From Bugula neritina (taxonomy: Eukaryota > Bryozoa > Gymnolaemata > Cheilostomatida > Bugulidae): 64,000 nt of DNA. The position numbers were made by a program, and so were the translations under genes. Below the pieces are notes generated by a model. The model was given only the letters and a program-made list of their open reading frames with translations, had not been told where the DNA came from and ran no database searches. The stretch lies in NCBI GenBank assembly GCA_964035545.1, contig OZ037766.1, positions 8,689,722 through 8,753,721 on the forward strand, read 5' to 3'. Position 1 is the stretch's first letter. The number at the start of each line of letters is the position of its first letter. This document shows, piece by piece, positions 1-14,000 of this stretch.

Positions 1-338
1 TATAATATTAGGCTTAATGATCAACATACCATAAAGGCTTCGAGTAGATGCTTGGTGCTTAAGCTGATGCTTTGACTGAAACTCATAATTTCTTGGTTTC
101 TTTGTGTGATTAGGGAAACTTGATCTTTGATGAACTGATGCTTTTTTATAATGACCAACATCTAAATTAATAATGGTATAAGTTAAAAAAGTATAACTGT
201 TTAATGTAACATATTTGTTTGAAATAGCATAAAACAGGTGTTGACCTGTTTAAAACTGCTCTAACACATAAAAGAAGTGGTACTATATAGGTCATCAATA
301 AAATAGTCAAATATATAGAATTTTTGCTTATACATTAC
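1..338. other. Intronic or uncertain AT-rich sequence
   Basis: No supported exon, RNA gene or repeat was seen. It is most likely an intron of the minus-strand gene at 339-1094. Confidence 0.4.
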
Positions 339-1094
339 CTAGATTATTGGAAACAAAAGATGTTTTCGGACGAATAAATCTGCCTTGGTCCATAGTTGAG
401 TAGTGACTTGTTAAGGATGTTGCATCTTGTTTTTCAAACATATTTTTGCCAAATATAACATGGAGCCTTTGCTTTGCTTTTTCAGCCCTCAAATAAGCTT
501 CTCCAATCAAACCTTCAAGTCATAGTAGTGTACACAGGTTCTTAATATTTACCCACGTGCCCTCTACATACGTTAACTTTGTACTAATTAATTTACTATC
601 ATAGATTGTGTCATCAATTTTTTGTTTTGTACCAGTCATGAGGAAGTAATTATATTTTTAATAGATTCTCGGATGCCAAGTTTTGCAGTTTAACTAATCG
701 CAGGGTACTAATAAAAAAATTTCTCTGCAATTTTTAAAGCTTTGCTTTTGTGGAAAAAACAAAGTAAGTTTAAAAACTTTTACTTCTGCCAGAAATAAAA
801 TGGAAGACCTCCAGCTTGCAAGATAGTGCGCTAACTGTAAAATAATTTTGCTTCCACTGGGATTCAAACATGAGACCTCCGACTTGCAAGCAGGTGCGCT
901 ACCATTACACCACAGGGACTGCAGGGTAAACTCATCACTACACTAAGAATTACACAATAAAGGCTACTGGAAAACCTCAACACTACAGTAAGAAAAGCAA
1001 AGTTCACAATGTTATAATATTATGCTAAAATATTACCTGAATTAGAAGGAAATGCTGTGGCGTTCAGTGTGTACTTGTTTGAATCCTTAGACAT
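339..1094 (-). CDS. 5' end of an unrecognised protein-coding gene (partial, runs off left edge)
   Basis: Two exons fit together on the minus strand. The first is 1094-1037: ATG at 1094, then MSKDSNKYTLN onward, 58 nt, ending in phase 1 at a GTAATA donor. The second is 512-339: 174 nt, entered in phase 1 after an AAG acceptor, ending at a GTAATG donor. The joined product begins with about 77 residues, including GEAYLRAEKAKQRL, and is rich in Ser, Thr and Asn without a signal peptide or membrane segment. I do not recognise the family. The matching phases, canonical donors and clean ATG support a real gene. The rest should lie left of position 1, because no convincing third exon was seen in 1-338. 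The intron between them holds the tRNA-like repeats. Expression and the start codon are inferred. Confidence 0.6.
803..918 (-). repeat. Tandem pair of degenerate tRNA-like sequences (tRNA pseudogenes or SINE heads)
   Basis: Read on the minus strand, 918-850 looks tRNA-like. It has a TGGTGTAATGGTAGC A-box-like stretch, a TTGCAAG anticodon-loop-like stretch, and a B-box-like TGTTTGAATCC ahead of its 3' end. The acceptor and anticodon stems do not pair well, so a working tRNA is unlikely. About 67 bp away, 836-803 repeats the middle part (GACCTCC, CTTGCAAG and GTGCGCTAAC on the plus strand) in more decayed form. Pol III promoter boxes plus decay suggest tRNA-derived SINE heads or tRNA pseudogenes. 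Confidence 0.5.
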
Positions 1095-4000
1095 CTTTCT
1101 CCACTAAAAGTTATGGTTGTGCTATTGATACAGCTCAAGTTCTACTAGTTGCTAGCTGTATGTCTGTAGATGCTGTAATGTATAACACCTGTATCTACCT
1201 CATGATGTACATATTGCCTAAGGCTAAAATGCCTACTGAAGAAGTAATCACTAGCTGATCTCCTTAGGGAATTACTTTCTACTATTTAGTTTTACTGTCA
1301 TACATATTAATATATCTTAGCTTTATGCTTGCACTCTCCTTATTATATATAACACCTACAACAAATAAAATGTCACAAATAGCTTGCAGCATATTTTGTA
1401 ATTATAAGTCTTTTTGCTGATCAGTTTTGCAAATGTTATAAAACAAGCACATTTTCATTCATTTTATTCTTTTAATGAAAATTATAGAATATTATTAAGG
1501 AGGGGTTTTCAAAAGTTCAAAGCTTTTATATTGTTATACAATTGTTTATGCAAATAAAATTATAGACTACAACAAAAAATATAAAACATGTCTAACATGA
1601 AGCATTGGTAAGCCTAAACGTTTACATTTTTTAAACCTCTTTTGGTATTCTGGAGATAAGTTATTAATAATTTATCACATCACATATAATTTTGATTCTA
1701 AAACATTGTATATTATATATAGCGTTTTATTGCAACTACAATAAGCCCCTAACAGTTAGGGCCTAACTACTGTGATATTTTAAAAAACAAAATTCATAGA
1801 CGCATGCTATTTATAATTATATGTAAAAGGCAAATTGCCATTAATGTTAAAGCCTATGTAGTTTTAACTATAGTTATTTAAATTTTATGAAATTACTTAA
1901 TAGTAAATTAACCGCCCATCGGCCATCACCTACAAATGCATGTGAAATGGCTCCCACTTTTTCTTAACACATAGTACTATGAGGGTTTGAAGCTTGTTGG
2001 AGTTGTTTACACAGCCTATTCTACATCTTTTATGATTTTACTCTTTGTAAAAACCTAATGATATTTTATTATCGAGTATGCAAACTATATATTTTATCGA
2101 TGATAAATGTCGATTCAATCATGCGTAACTATTCGTGTAAATCGATTTTATTATTGCACATATTTATTACTACCGGAGTTGTACAACCATTGTGATTGTA
2201 TATCAGGAACATAGCTCATGACGTCAGATAGCACAATGGCAGCTCCCAGTCCAGGGAAGTTAGCAGTTATTGTGAATTAAAATACAAATTAATTAGAGCC
2301 ATTGTGATTGTAACGGTTGCGCATCACGGATCAATCTCGTTCGCACGCATTGGAAACTGGAAAGTCGTTTAGTAATGTCACATAAGCGCCCTAACAGTAA
2401 CTATCTAAATTAAAGTGTGATCATGGTCATAATTTAAATTATAAGAATAAATATGATATTAAATTTAATACTTATACTATAGTATAACTATAAGTATAAG
2501 TATACTGTATAACTATAAGATTAAGTATAACTACAACTTAGAGTTAGTATAACTCTAACTGTATAAGTATAACTATAACTATAAGGATTACACCAGATGT
2601 TAAACTTAAAGTTGAAGTTCAACTTGATGTTAATTTTAATACAATTATTATAATTATAAATATAATCATAATGATAATCATAATGTAATAATAGTATTAA
2701 CTTTAACTTTAAGTATAGCATAATGATATAGAATTAATATAAATTTAAATTATAAGTTAAAGCTATAATTTCTCATTTTTATTTCAAGTTGAACTTCATT
2801 ATTGTTATATAAATTATTATATTAAATTTAATATTGCAGTAAAATTAAAATTCATCTGTTCCGAGTCTCAGTCTGGTAGTGATATCTCAAGCTGACTCAC
2901 AGTCACTCTCAGTGATAAGTTTTGACTTGGAATAAAGCTTTCAACTAGTACTACTCATACTATCATCTATGTCTACTGATATTGATAATTTGATTTCCTG
3001 TTTGATGATTGCCATCGTGATTGTGTAACACTAACAGTAACACTAACTGTAGGGCTCATGTAGTTGTACTTGTACTTTTAGTTGCACTGTTAAGCTTATT
3101 TACTAATACTAATAGTACTACTATTAGTATTATTATCAATAGTAATACTAATAGTATTACTATAACTAATAGTAATAGTATCAGTATTACATTTACAGTA
3201 TAATGGATTTAATAATGAAATTTTTATACTTATAGTTAATGTTATAGTAAATGTAATACTAATACAGAATACTAGTAGTAGTGGTAATGCGTATCATACT
3301 CATAGTATTACTCAAAAATAATGATAGTCTTAATAATTTATTAATTGATATCATAATGATATTTTTATTTATATCAATTGATATTTATTTAATTTTGTTA
3401 TCAATATATTTTAGATATCTTGTCTTGTCTTGTCTTGATTTAGTTCCAAGACCCCAAATAGGGGAAAGGTGGAACTATCGGATGTTCAGGTCTTTTTTTA
3501 TTAGTCTGCTAGTGTTTCTCCCGTGCGTAGTTCACGGGCTGTTCTAATGAGGAAGCTATGCAGGAAATTATTAGTATTACAGGATATTGAATTAAAAGAG
3601 TTACTGTCCCCAGTATTGGTATTACGGAGAGATTTCATGGAGTTAAGAGTGTTAATTAGGTTAGGGAAGAATGCTTCATGCTGCAACACTTTGAAGAATA
3701 GCGTGAATCTGTGTTCTTGTCTGGATTTGTTTAAAGCCTTTAAGTTTAACTCCGCCTTGGATTATTATATAAATATAATAATAACCATTAGACTAGTAAA
3801 TTAGACTTAGAGTTGTTATTACTATTAGCCTACTGAATCTCTAAAATTTAAGTCTATTATTAATATTTATAGTAGTAATAAACTGAATGAATTACTAAAT
3901 AAAATTGCCTATAACTCAGTACTGTGATAGGCAGTTAGTAATTTATAGAATTTTGTCATTTACAAATAACTATTATCTATACTGATAGTTACAGACTTGG

Positions 4001-5300
4001 ACAACTACTAATTGTTTTGTAATAACAGTTACAACAAAAAACACTGCTCAACTTAATATCTTAGTAAAATCATCCTGGGGCTGCCAGTGGTCTTATTACC
4101 AGCCCACTGGCACTGTGGAGCATTGACATTTATAATAATAGGATATGATATATGCTAAACCATTTAAAATGACTGGCGTGTGTTCAGCTATCATGCTAAA
4201 TAACCACAGTTTAGTACTATTCCTAGCTATTGGCTATATAGCCCGAAAATGCTATGGTAATTTACTTTTTTATTTATAACATTGCAGTAATGTAATATTT
4301 AGCTAAAACATTGTACATGAACTCTCAAGGTATTTATTTCATTTTTCCGCTATATTATCTGCTTTCATAAAAATTTATGCAGTTTGCTGTAAATTAGATT
4401 TAAATAGAATAAATTTTGTGTGTTTTGGTTTATATTTTATGCCACTGTCACTTAATTTTTGTACTTAATGTTATTTCTGTTGCTTTAGGTTTCAAAGTTG
4501 ATATTCTAAGGTTCACATCCTATGATTCATATTATAATTGTTCTGAAAACTATTCAAATTTGATAGATCCGCAAATATAAGAAAAACCAACTTGTGCACC
4601 TTTTCAAATTGAACAGTGTTTAGCATAGTAGTGTTGTACTGCAGATAGTCAGTAACTCTACACTAATAGTAATATTACTAATAGTAATACTTAATGCTAA
4701 TAGTATTACTAGATATAATTGCTCTCAATAGTTAATGATGGAATGGCAATTAATTGTCCATACAATTGAAATGAAAAATAGGAAATAGTGCTATCAGGCG
4801 TACTAATGTTAGACTTAGTAGTTGAAGTCAGGATATTGCAGTAGTGAACTTTTTGGTGAAAAAAGTTTCAAATTTTGAAAATAATTTATGTAGTTGAAGC
4901 TCAATGTTAAGATTTGTTGTACCTATTCTCCAAAAAATGAAAGTTTTGCTCAAATGTTTAATTTTATACTCATGGTTACACTTGACACTTAAGAATATCA
5001 ATAGTTATCATGTTGGTAATGGATTTCATGTTTTAAAGTCAATATATGCATTGTGATGGTGATGCTGACATTCATTCTCAGTCATGTAATCGACGTCAAA
5101 AAGAGACAAAAGTGGTATTGATAAGCTGATGGTGTCATACTTTTAGCAATTCTTCTTGTAATTTCAGTGTTGAAGCCGGATGAAACTCGACCTTTGACCA
5201 GAAATTGCAATATTAACTTCCACCAGTTGTCAACTGTTTTTAGCTTAGCAATAATTACTAATTTGCAAGGAATAAAGAGCTATTGATCAACAAATTGATA
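1095..5300. other. Intergenic region between divergent genes
   Basis: This region separates the start of the minus-strand gene at 1094 from the chimaerin start at 5301, so it should contain both promoters. I see no convincing coding exon. Contents include a long patch of degenerate ACT/AGT and TATAAC-type simple sequence (about 2440-3270), a small echo of it (about 4660-4715), and a moderately GC-rich stretch at 3430-3750. The last is weakly open on both strands and may be an old transposon remnant, but I could not assign it. Confidence 0.5.
2440..3270. repeat. Degenerate ACT/AGT and TATAAC-type simple repeat patch
   Basis: There are irregular runs of ACTAATAGTAATACT-type words and of TATAACTATAAGTATAAG-type words with no fixed period, interleaved over about 800 bp. 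Similar patches recur at 39.4-40.3, 57.3-58.0 and 61.4-62.1 kb. Confidence 0.75.
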
Positions 5301-8300
5301 ATGCAGCCCGGTGGTAAGGACTTTTTTAGATTTCTCAACTGAAAACCAACCTGTATTATTTATAGCCATGTGATATGTTTTAAATGGCAGATATGATGTT
5401 GCATGTTTAGTCATGTTGTGTAAGTTATGTAATTCAATTTTGATTTACAGCTGAAAGCAGAGCTATAAAACAACGTTAACAAAATTACTTACAGTTTATT
5501 TTTATGAGTTATAATTTCGAGAGTATGCAGTGTTAGTTACAGCTATGAGTATGCAATGCTAGTTATGACTATGAGTATGCAATGCCAGTTATGACTATGA
5601 GTATGCAATGCTAGTTATGACTATAAGTATGCAATGCTAGTTATGACTATGAGTATGCAATGCCAGTTATGACTATGAGTATGCAATGCTAGTTATGACT
5701 ATAAGTATGCAAAGCTAGTTAAAAGTCAGGGCAAATCAAATCAAGTCTATAGCAAACCAAGTCAAGTCACTCCTTCCACAGTAAAATTCAACCCGGTCAA
5801 GCTGTAACATGAGTGAGTCAATTTGAATTGACTTGTAAGTTTTTCATCTTTTATAAATATTGTAATATGTATTTTTAAATATAGCAACATCTAAAACTAA
5901 TTACAATGCTTGAGTTTGAGTGAATTTACTTATCATGAAGATATGCACATTAGAAAGTGGAGCTTTTACTATAAGAGGACAAAGTGGGTTATGATTACAC
6001 TACAGAAACGTAAAGATGCTCTTCTCAGTTGTTTGTATTTCCCTGTAATTTAGTTTATACTGTTACAACCTACTACACTTTCTTTTGTTTCTCGCTAGGT
6101 GACTAAGACTTTTAAATGCAGTGTAAAGCTTAATATTTATAATTAACAGTCTAAATTATAGGGATAGAAATCACTTGCATTGGACAGTTTACTGGAAGGT
6201 TATGTAGAGTTATGCAGTTGTTTGTAATACATGAGAATGATATTGCTTGTTATTCAAAAGATTAGCATCTTGCTGCTGAGTTGGTTCCAATATTCTTTTA
6301 TTGTTTCCTTTATTCTTGTAGATCCATTAGCAGCTATTCAACAATGGAAAAGAGATAGTAAGTTTTAGAGTCTAATTTCATTTTGTTTGATTTTAAAATC
6401 TTATGGATTGGAGAATAAGCCCACCCAGTTAGCAAGTGGGTGTTTATTCAGGATTACTAGCAATGTTGTGTTGCAAGTTCTATTAAATATAGTTTTCCTC
6501 TAAAACTCAGAGTTTACTGTTAGAGATAAATTATAGTAGCATAATTATACAGCCTACAGCACACCATTCGTATGAGAGAGCTGGTAAAAATAAATAGTTT
6601 GTTATGCCCTGAGGCATAATTTTGAATCTTTTGCTTTGGTCTTTTTCTGTATCAGTTTATACAAGCTTTTACTTTGTTTGTAGTCTACTACATACAGCTA
6701 CAAGCACCAAAACCAAAGAAAATTGAATGCCATATTGACGTGAGTAACTTTTTTGCGTCATAATAACTGATATATGTTAAGTTTATTATTTAGTGAAAAC
6801 ATGATGCATATAAAATGTTCTTAGAAAAAAACTGTTCTTATACTTCGTTTATGTGGGAAAGGAAATCCATGACACTCATGAAGCCATATTTTGTACAATT
6901 ATCTGATATACTTTCATTGCAATTCCTGATAGAAGCTTCACAGCACATACCAGTAAATTTATAATGATTATTGTAAAATATAACAGTTAGATGCCGGTCT
7001 TGTTCATGTAACTTTCTGTACCTGGAGACAATAAGCCAGCAAATCTGGGGTCATTCTTAAAAGTTGTTGATTAATTGGAGGGGAAAAGCTGTTGAGGGGG
7101 ATTTTGAAATGATGTACTGGAGTGATACTTTTTTAGCTTTGATTGTCTTCTCTATAGATCCAAAACTATTTGTCTTAGAAGACATGAGTATATGTTGATG
7201 ATTTTAAATCTTTAGAAGCTCAATATGTACTTCTGCAGTTATTTATGTAGAAGTTTGTTTTACGGTGGCTTGACACTGTATAATATAATACATTATGCTA
7301 TCTTAATGGAATATTTCGTACTGTACCGTAAAATGCAACTCAACATAGCAAGTAGTGTGAGCATATTTTACACAGACCACATATGCTTCATGTATCTAAG
7401 TAAATGCTCTTACAATATCTAGCTGGTTTGTGGGACTAATTTTAAAATCAATATACATGTGCTGATGTAGTCTACTGTATGTATTATGGTATTTTTTGAT
7501 ATTGCTGCTCCCTGCTATTGGACTGAATGTAGATATTTTGCTAAAGGCAGCATGTTATATGGAAGCCTAATGGCTCATTATTTGCAGTGTTTCACAGGTT
7601 CAGTAGCTAATAAATTGAAATAACTTGTAGTAACTGAAAATAAAATATGCATTGCAGCTTTATTTCTTTTACTGTTTGATTTAGGCCTTCTCCATTCACT
7701 CATATTAACTATTGTTTGGCATAATGTTATCTACATAAAGTCCTACAAAGAATAGAGATTCACTATTGCTATTATTGGTAACTAAAATCAAACTATTTTT
7801 TTAAAATATTGACTATTTGCTATGATTTTTTATATTTTGCAGATTCCAAGTCGACCAGTCTTCTATGGAAAAGAGTAAGTGCTGATGACTAATGCTCTAG
7901 TCAGTGTAACTTTCTACCTACTTACATAGTTTTAAAAGTCTTTTTCTAGTCTATTTTAAACTTTATAACTCTTAGAAATTATGAGGGTGACCACCAAACC
8001 CCTCCGCCAACAAACCTAGCACAGGCAAAGGTTTGTTTTTCACCTACATACTAATCATGCATCATTGAATAGTTCCTAGGCAATCGTTTTGAAGAACGTA
8101 GCAGTTTTTCTGATAGTCTATTCCAGTTGTTGCACAGTATAAACTGCAAAATAATTAGTAAGAAAGTTTTTTTTACCCCAACTCACAAAATAAAGTTTTT
8201 TTTGCAACTTAGGTTTCGTATTTTGTTTTTATTTTGTAACAGCAACAATCTACACCATTTCTTATTTGCAAGTTCTTAAAGAAAAAAAATACTAGAAGTT

Positions 8301-11020
8301 ACTAAATGATTGTAGAAACTGGGTATTCCTGTTTCTAAAAGCCCTAACTGAGATAGGACTGAAAAATTCACACTTATTTATGGTAACTGAGTTTAGTTGA
8401 ACTGTATTTTGAAAACTTTAAAGATGGTTTGCAAGAATTTATGCTGTGGATGGCAAAGAAGGATAGTGATATGTAGTTGCTATATTGGCCATGATCTTAG
8501 TCACCTTTCCGTACTATAATATTTTAGTGGTTTAGTCAGTTGTAAAGTATATAGACAGCTTACAGAACTTTATCTTATTCATAGTCGCTAAGAAGTAGTT
8601 TTACTCTTGAGGCTAATAGATAAATTTACTCTAATGGTGTATGCCTGTCGTATTTACTGCAGGTTTAAACACTGGTTCATTTATAATTGAAGTGATGTAT
8701 AGGAAAATTCTATTTCAGTCGCCATCATGTATTAATGCACCAGCATTGCCCATCATCAGCTGGTATTGAAATTTGAGAATGCTTTTATCAAGTTAAATAT
8801 TTTAGAGCACATGTGCAACCAGCAGTTGGAAATTATGATTGAGCTATCTGAAATATTATCTGCTGTGCCAGCAGCATAGTTTGCGATGGTTTTATTTTCA
8901 CAGAATGCTAATTTGTGACACACTGGGTTGAAACTGGCTCTGAAGTTTCTCAATATCTTGTTATTTAGTAACTTAAATTGATACACAGTTTCAATGTTTA
9001 CAGCACTAACTAAACTTTTAGGATACATGTTTTTAAAGATGTCAATTTGAGTTAGTTGTATTTTACTAGAACCATTATATAATAGTTATTGGAAAATTGT
9101 GTGTGAAATATTTGACGAAAAAGTGTTGAAATTGCTATTTCAGTGTTTATTCCCATGTTCCGGAGGAAATTTGTCATTTATCATAAAGGCGTGTTATTTG
9201 AGTATGCTTATGTTTTTTAAATATTCTCTTGTCCATGTAAATATGTTCACATATTATCAAAAAGAAAGTAGTTACTAAAAATTGTATAAGAATTTTTACT
9301 TGCTATTGACACTGTTGGGATTAGCAATAAGTATACCAATATTTTGATTAAAAAGAAAATTTTAATACCACATTTGAGCAATTAAGTTTAAAATTAAGGG
9401 ATTGTTATGAATTTTGTTTGTTCGAAAATGTTCTTAAGTACCATCATAATTGTCATCGCTACAGCCAGGATATTATCAATTGTGATTTTATCCTTTAGAT
9501 TTCATGGGGAGATAAGCAGGCATGAAGCTGATGAATTACTCCTATCAGATGGGTGTTATCTGGTTAGAGAGAGCCAAAGAAATCCTGGTTGCTACACTCT
9601 AGCTATTAGGTTAGCACTGCAGAACATTGTGTATTGTAAGAAGTTTTAGTTTGGAGTTGTGTCCACTTGCTTGTTTCTACTGGTGGTACTTAAAAGTGGT
9701 TGATATTGCAAGTATGTTAAATATTGCTTATCCAACAGGCATTGAGCTTCTGAAACGTGATGATAAGATGAGTAGTGTGTAATGTGTATACAATTACCAT
9801 ACTAATATTCAATGGCATTCTTTGATTAACAAGTAATATAACTTTTATTAAACTGAAGTTTCAACTGCTTATGAAAATAAATAAGGGACATTTTCTACTG
9901 CTTGTAAATATTCTAATCTTCATGTGATGTCATTTGCATTAATTTCTATAAATTTGAGCTTCAACTGCTATAGCATGACTACATATCTGCACAAGAAATC
10001 TATGATGTGTCTCAGCATTGAGAATGTTGTGGGTGTAGGTTTGAGAATGCCACAAAGAATTACAAGCTATACTATGATGTGAATCTACAGCAGCATTATG
10101 TTGGAGATAAATACTTTGATAACCTGGATGACCTGGTGGCTGATGGCCTCATCTGTTTCTATGTCCACTTGAAAGCTCCGGGTTACATAGCTTCCATGAA
10201 CACTGGAGATGACTCACACTATGATGAGTCACCATATATGAGGTACTCACTTCAGTTGTCTCCCTTCATCAACTGCTGCAGACATGCCTGTGTTGGTGTT
10301 ATTCACTCATTTTGGAGTTTATTGGCCAATTGTAATGTTGCACTGCATGTTTCATATGTATTACATTGCTTATATTTGCTGTTTTCCGTAATCAGTGAAA
10401 CATCTGTTCTAAGAACAATACGTTTTTTCTAGCATTTAATCAACTGTTATTATATTTTTTTAGCCAAAAATGATCTTTACCTGTTCAGATGTTCCTTTAT
10501 TAATCCTCATTCTGTGGTTGTTCTGCGTGCCGTGTATTACAATATAGCACCGTACTGTAGATATCGTAATGATATGATGACCAGGAGAACTAGTCGCCCC
10601 ACTTTAGTTGGTACAAGATCACAATCTCCCGCAGCCCAGGCCTCCGCATCATCACAGCTGTCACATCAATCAACCTTCCACCAATCACCCCCTTCTATTC
10701 CCACACAGCCTCCCCACAAACCACAGTCACCCCACCGGCGATCCTCACAGCTGCCTGGCAGACACCTAGCGGCAGCAGGCATAGGTGCTCCTGTCCTACC
10801 ACCTCGTAGTAGTGTTTTTAACGGCAGCGTTGGAGTACCGGTAAGTGTTATATTCTTTGTGTGTTATTACGTACCTACAGGTTGAGATTTGCACTGACTG
10901 CGTGTTGTATCACTTATGTCTAGTTCTTGGTGTTGTTTTTCATAAAACTGTCCTAATAGAATCAAGTTAATCAGAGTCTGAAAGAACAGTCTACTGTTAT
11001 TCAATCAACCAATCAATCAA

Positions 11021-11065
<45 letters not shown>

Positions 11066-14000
11066 TGTATGTTTTCATACAAATAAAATATTTTCTGTTT
11101 AGGCTCTGAGATGTTTGTTTGGTTTATTTTTGCTCTTAGATTCTGGTGATGTGCTCAGCCTGTGTTCAGAAATACTCATCTGTAATCTATTTGTATGTCT
11201 GCTTGTATAGATTCTAGGAAAGAGTGCACATTCTCATTAGGAATATAAATTCTTTGTGGTCATTACTCCTTTGTAGGCTTCCTTTTCTAAACTTATGACG
11301 TCTTACACTGTATTGAAACGTGAACCGAAACCGATTATTGTAAGGGTACAGATTTATGACATTTTGTATTTCTAATATTTTACTTAGAGCTTGTTTCACT
11401 TTTGCACCGCTTAAGAATTTGTTATTCGCTAACAATCTCTTCTGGGTTTTGTCAAAATTGCAATGCGTTTCAATTCACCTTTGATGACCTTCTTTCGTGT
11501 ACAGTTACAGAGTTGTCCACTATTCACCTGTAAGCTTTAGTCTTGTTGCCCTAACTGTGGCACTAACCATCTTATTTTACCTGTTTCAATTTTTCTGAAA
11601 TTCAAAAACTGGTTTAACTCACTTTCAGTTGTCAACGATTTGAAATATGCTTGTGAAATTAAAACCTAAATTAGTCAAAATTGTTTCAACGAGTTATTCT
11701 ATTGTATTCACCTACTCTTCGGTTTTTTTTATTTACATGTATAATTCTATTTGTTTGAAGATTTTTCATAGCAATACAGCATAATATTAAATTGAACTAA
11801 AATTCTTATATCTCCACCTTTATTTGACAGGCTAGCTTACTCAGGCTTATGCATGTTTTGAACTTAAAATAAAATAAGACTTAAAATTAGTGTATTTGGT
11901 AGTTTATTATATTCACAGGTTTGTTTTTAGTTTATAATATTTGCCAAATTGAATTCTATTTAATATTAAGTAGACAGCTTAACTGGTCTAAGCTATTTGG
12001 TAACAATTCTTTCTACCCTTCACCTCAGTTACGCCTTCTTCTGTAACCTCAGAGTATGTTGCTATAGTGTTGAAATGTAAAAGGTTTGGTTACAATTGTC
12101 CTGTAGGTGGGGAGGCATATAGAGAGTGTAGAGTGTATAGAGCTTTAGTGCACCTAACCCTTAATTTCTATTACCTTATTGTCTATGCTTACTGACTCTA
12201 AAGTTTTCAGTAAATAAAATTATAACTTTTGTTTTTGATTAATAAAGTTTGCTTTGATATTACTGATTCACTGTTTTAACAACAGTTATTAGATGGTATC
12301 ATAAACACCTTGCAAAGGAGCTAACCAATCCACTAACACTATTGTTAACAAACCATTGTTTTATTTCTATTCTGTTTGTTGTGTATCTGCATTGTTGGGC
12401 TTGTCTGCTATAATAGCATTAAGTTACACTACTCTCGCCATTGTTGACATCATGATCTATAAATGATTTCGGAGCATTTTTTGCGTTATAAATAAATGTG
12501 GAGTGTATTTAAAACTACTTTGCATCGTAGTGGAGGACTAATAATGTAAAGTTGAAGGCTCACATACACTACCATGTTATAGTGTAGGGCTTCTTTACAT
12601 TGCTGGTTATAGTGGCGCTCAGCAATAAGATACGAAGGTCAAGGTAACTATTAGTCTTTCCGTGATCTGACTATTCTATTGGCTGTTTCAGCCTCCCACG
12701 CCCACCACCGAACCTCCTGCGCGGAGGTTGAGCAGTGACGGGCTCGACGGACCTAGATTCATCCCTTCTGGTAAACAGGCTGGCGACTGGATGGATATAA
12801 TGCAGCAAGAAAAGACTCACAACTTCAAGGTATGCTACTGTACATGAAACAACATACGCAAGTATGTTCATTTTTGATAGTAAAATGATGATTATGATAT
12901 GCATCCATCTTTTAAATTTCTTATGTAGCAGTAATGATGATACTGCTACATAAGAAACTATAAAAACACATAAACTAAATTTAAGTAGTCTATCTGCTAT
13001 AGTGTTGCTAACTACACATTTGTATTATAGAGTAGATATTGCTATTATTTTCTCTCTATTTCTTGTTACACAGAAGCTTAGATAGTGTAGCAGTAGATGT
13101 CTCATATTTAACTAAATTATACTTGTGGTTGTAGACAACTACATTCAAGTCGTTAGCCAACTGCTGGTGTGAGTTCTGTTTCCACTTCATGTGGGGATTA
13201 ATACAGCAAGGAGTAGAATGTCAAGGTGAGCTACTGCCCACACACCTCTAGAAGTAGCTGACCTTTTCCTCTGGTTTTTATCACAGGGTGGAAACTTGGT
13301 TCATTTTCAAACTTAAAATTGTTGTACTGTAAAATTCAATTAGAAACATATGCTGTGGTGTTGAGTTGGTTATAAGTTAGATTTTATCATTGCAAGTTTG
13401 CATTTTTTTGCAGTGCTGATGCTGTATCAGTGGTTCTTCAGTGAAGAACTTGTTTTTGGCATAATATAACTAATAACTGCTCTGGATATAATTGCTCTCA
13501 ATAGTTAGTGATGGTATTGCATTTAATTGTCCACACAATTGAATTGAAAAAAATCAGAACAGTTGTAACTGTTGGTTAGTCCAACACTAGTATGCTCTAT
13601 GCAATGCAGCATATTATCTATGTGGTTTATATATCATGTGAGAAAAGACAACTCTCAAGCTTGTTAATATTTAACCTGTACATAATTATGTTATGGCAAT
13701 TGGCAAGTGAATATTTTTAACTGTATTTGGTTTGTTATAAGCATTCATTGTAAAGAGTGTTAAAACATGATGTTACAAGTAATAGTGCTAATATTATACA
13801 TATTATATGTATATTTTATTGAAATGCTCTTGATAACTTTGCAGATTGTGGGTTTAGAGCTCATAAGAAGTGCTCAGAGAAGCTGCCAAATGATTGTATG
13901 CCTACTATGAAGAAGTTGAAGAGAATGTTTGGCCTTGACCTCACTACGCTGCTGAAAGCCACTAACAAGTCAATACCTTATGTGGTTGAGAAATGCATAG

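Noticed and set aside
2521-3203. ORFs rich in Tyr/Asn/Thr/Ser on both strands
   Set aside because: Translation of degenerate ACT/AGT and TATAAC repeats.
3281-3804. Overlapping ORFs of 62-93 codons, possible transposon piece
   Set aside because: Open on both strands, no recognisable motif, no splice support; perhaps an old element but not assignable.
7976-8030. Possible chimaerin exon ([19 protein letters not shown]) with an acceptor and GTTTGT donor
   Set aside because: Its phases do not fit: joining 7874 directly to 9499 gives the conserved YGKEFHG with correct phase, whereas this exon would break the SH2 frame. An alternative exon cannot be excluded.
9407-9498. Upstream ATG extension of the SH2 exon ([11 protein letters not shown])
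   Set aside because: A good TTTAG acceptor at 9498 and the conserved E-FHG junction show that this stretch is intron.
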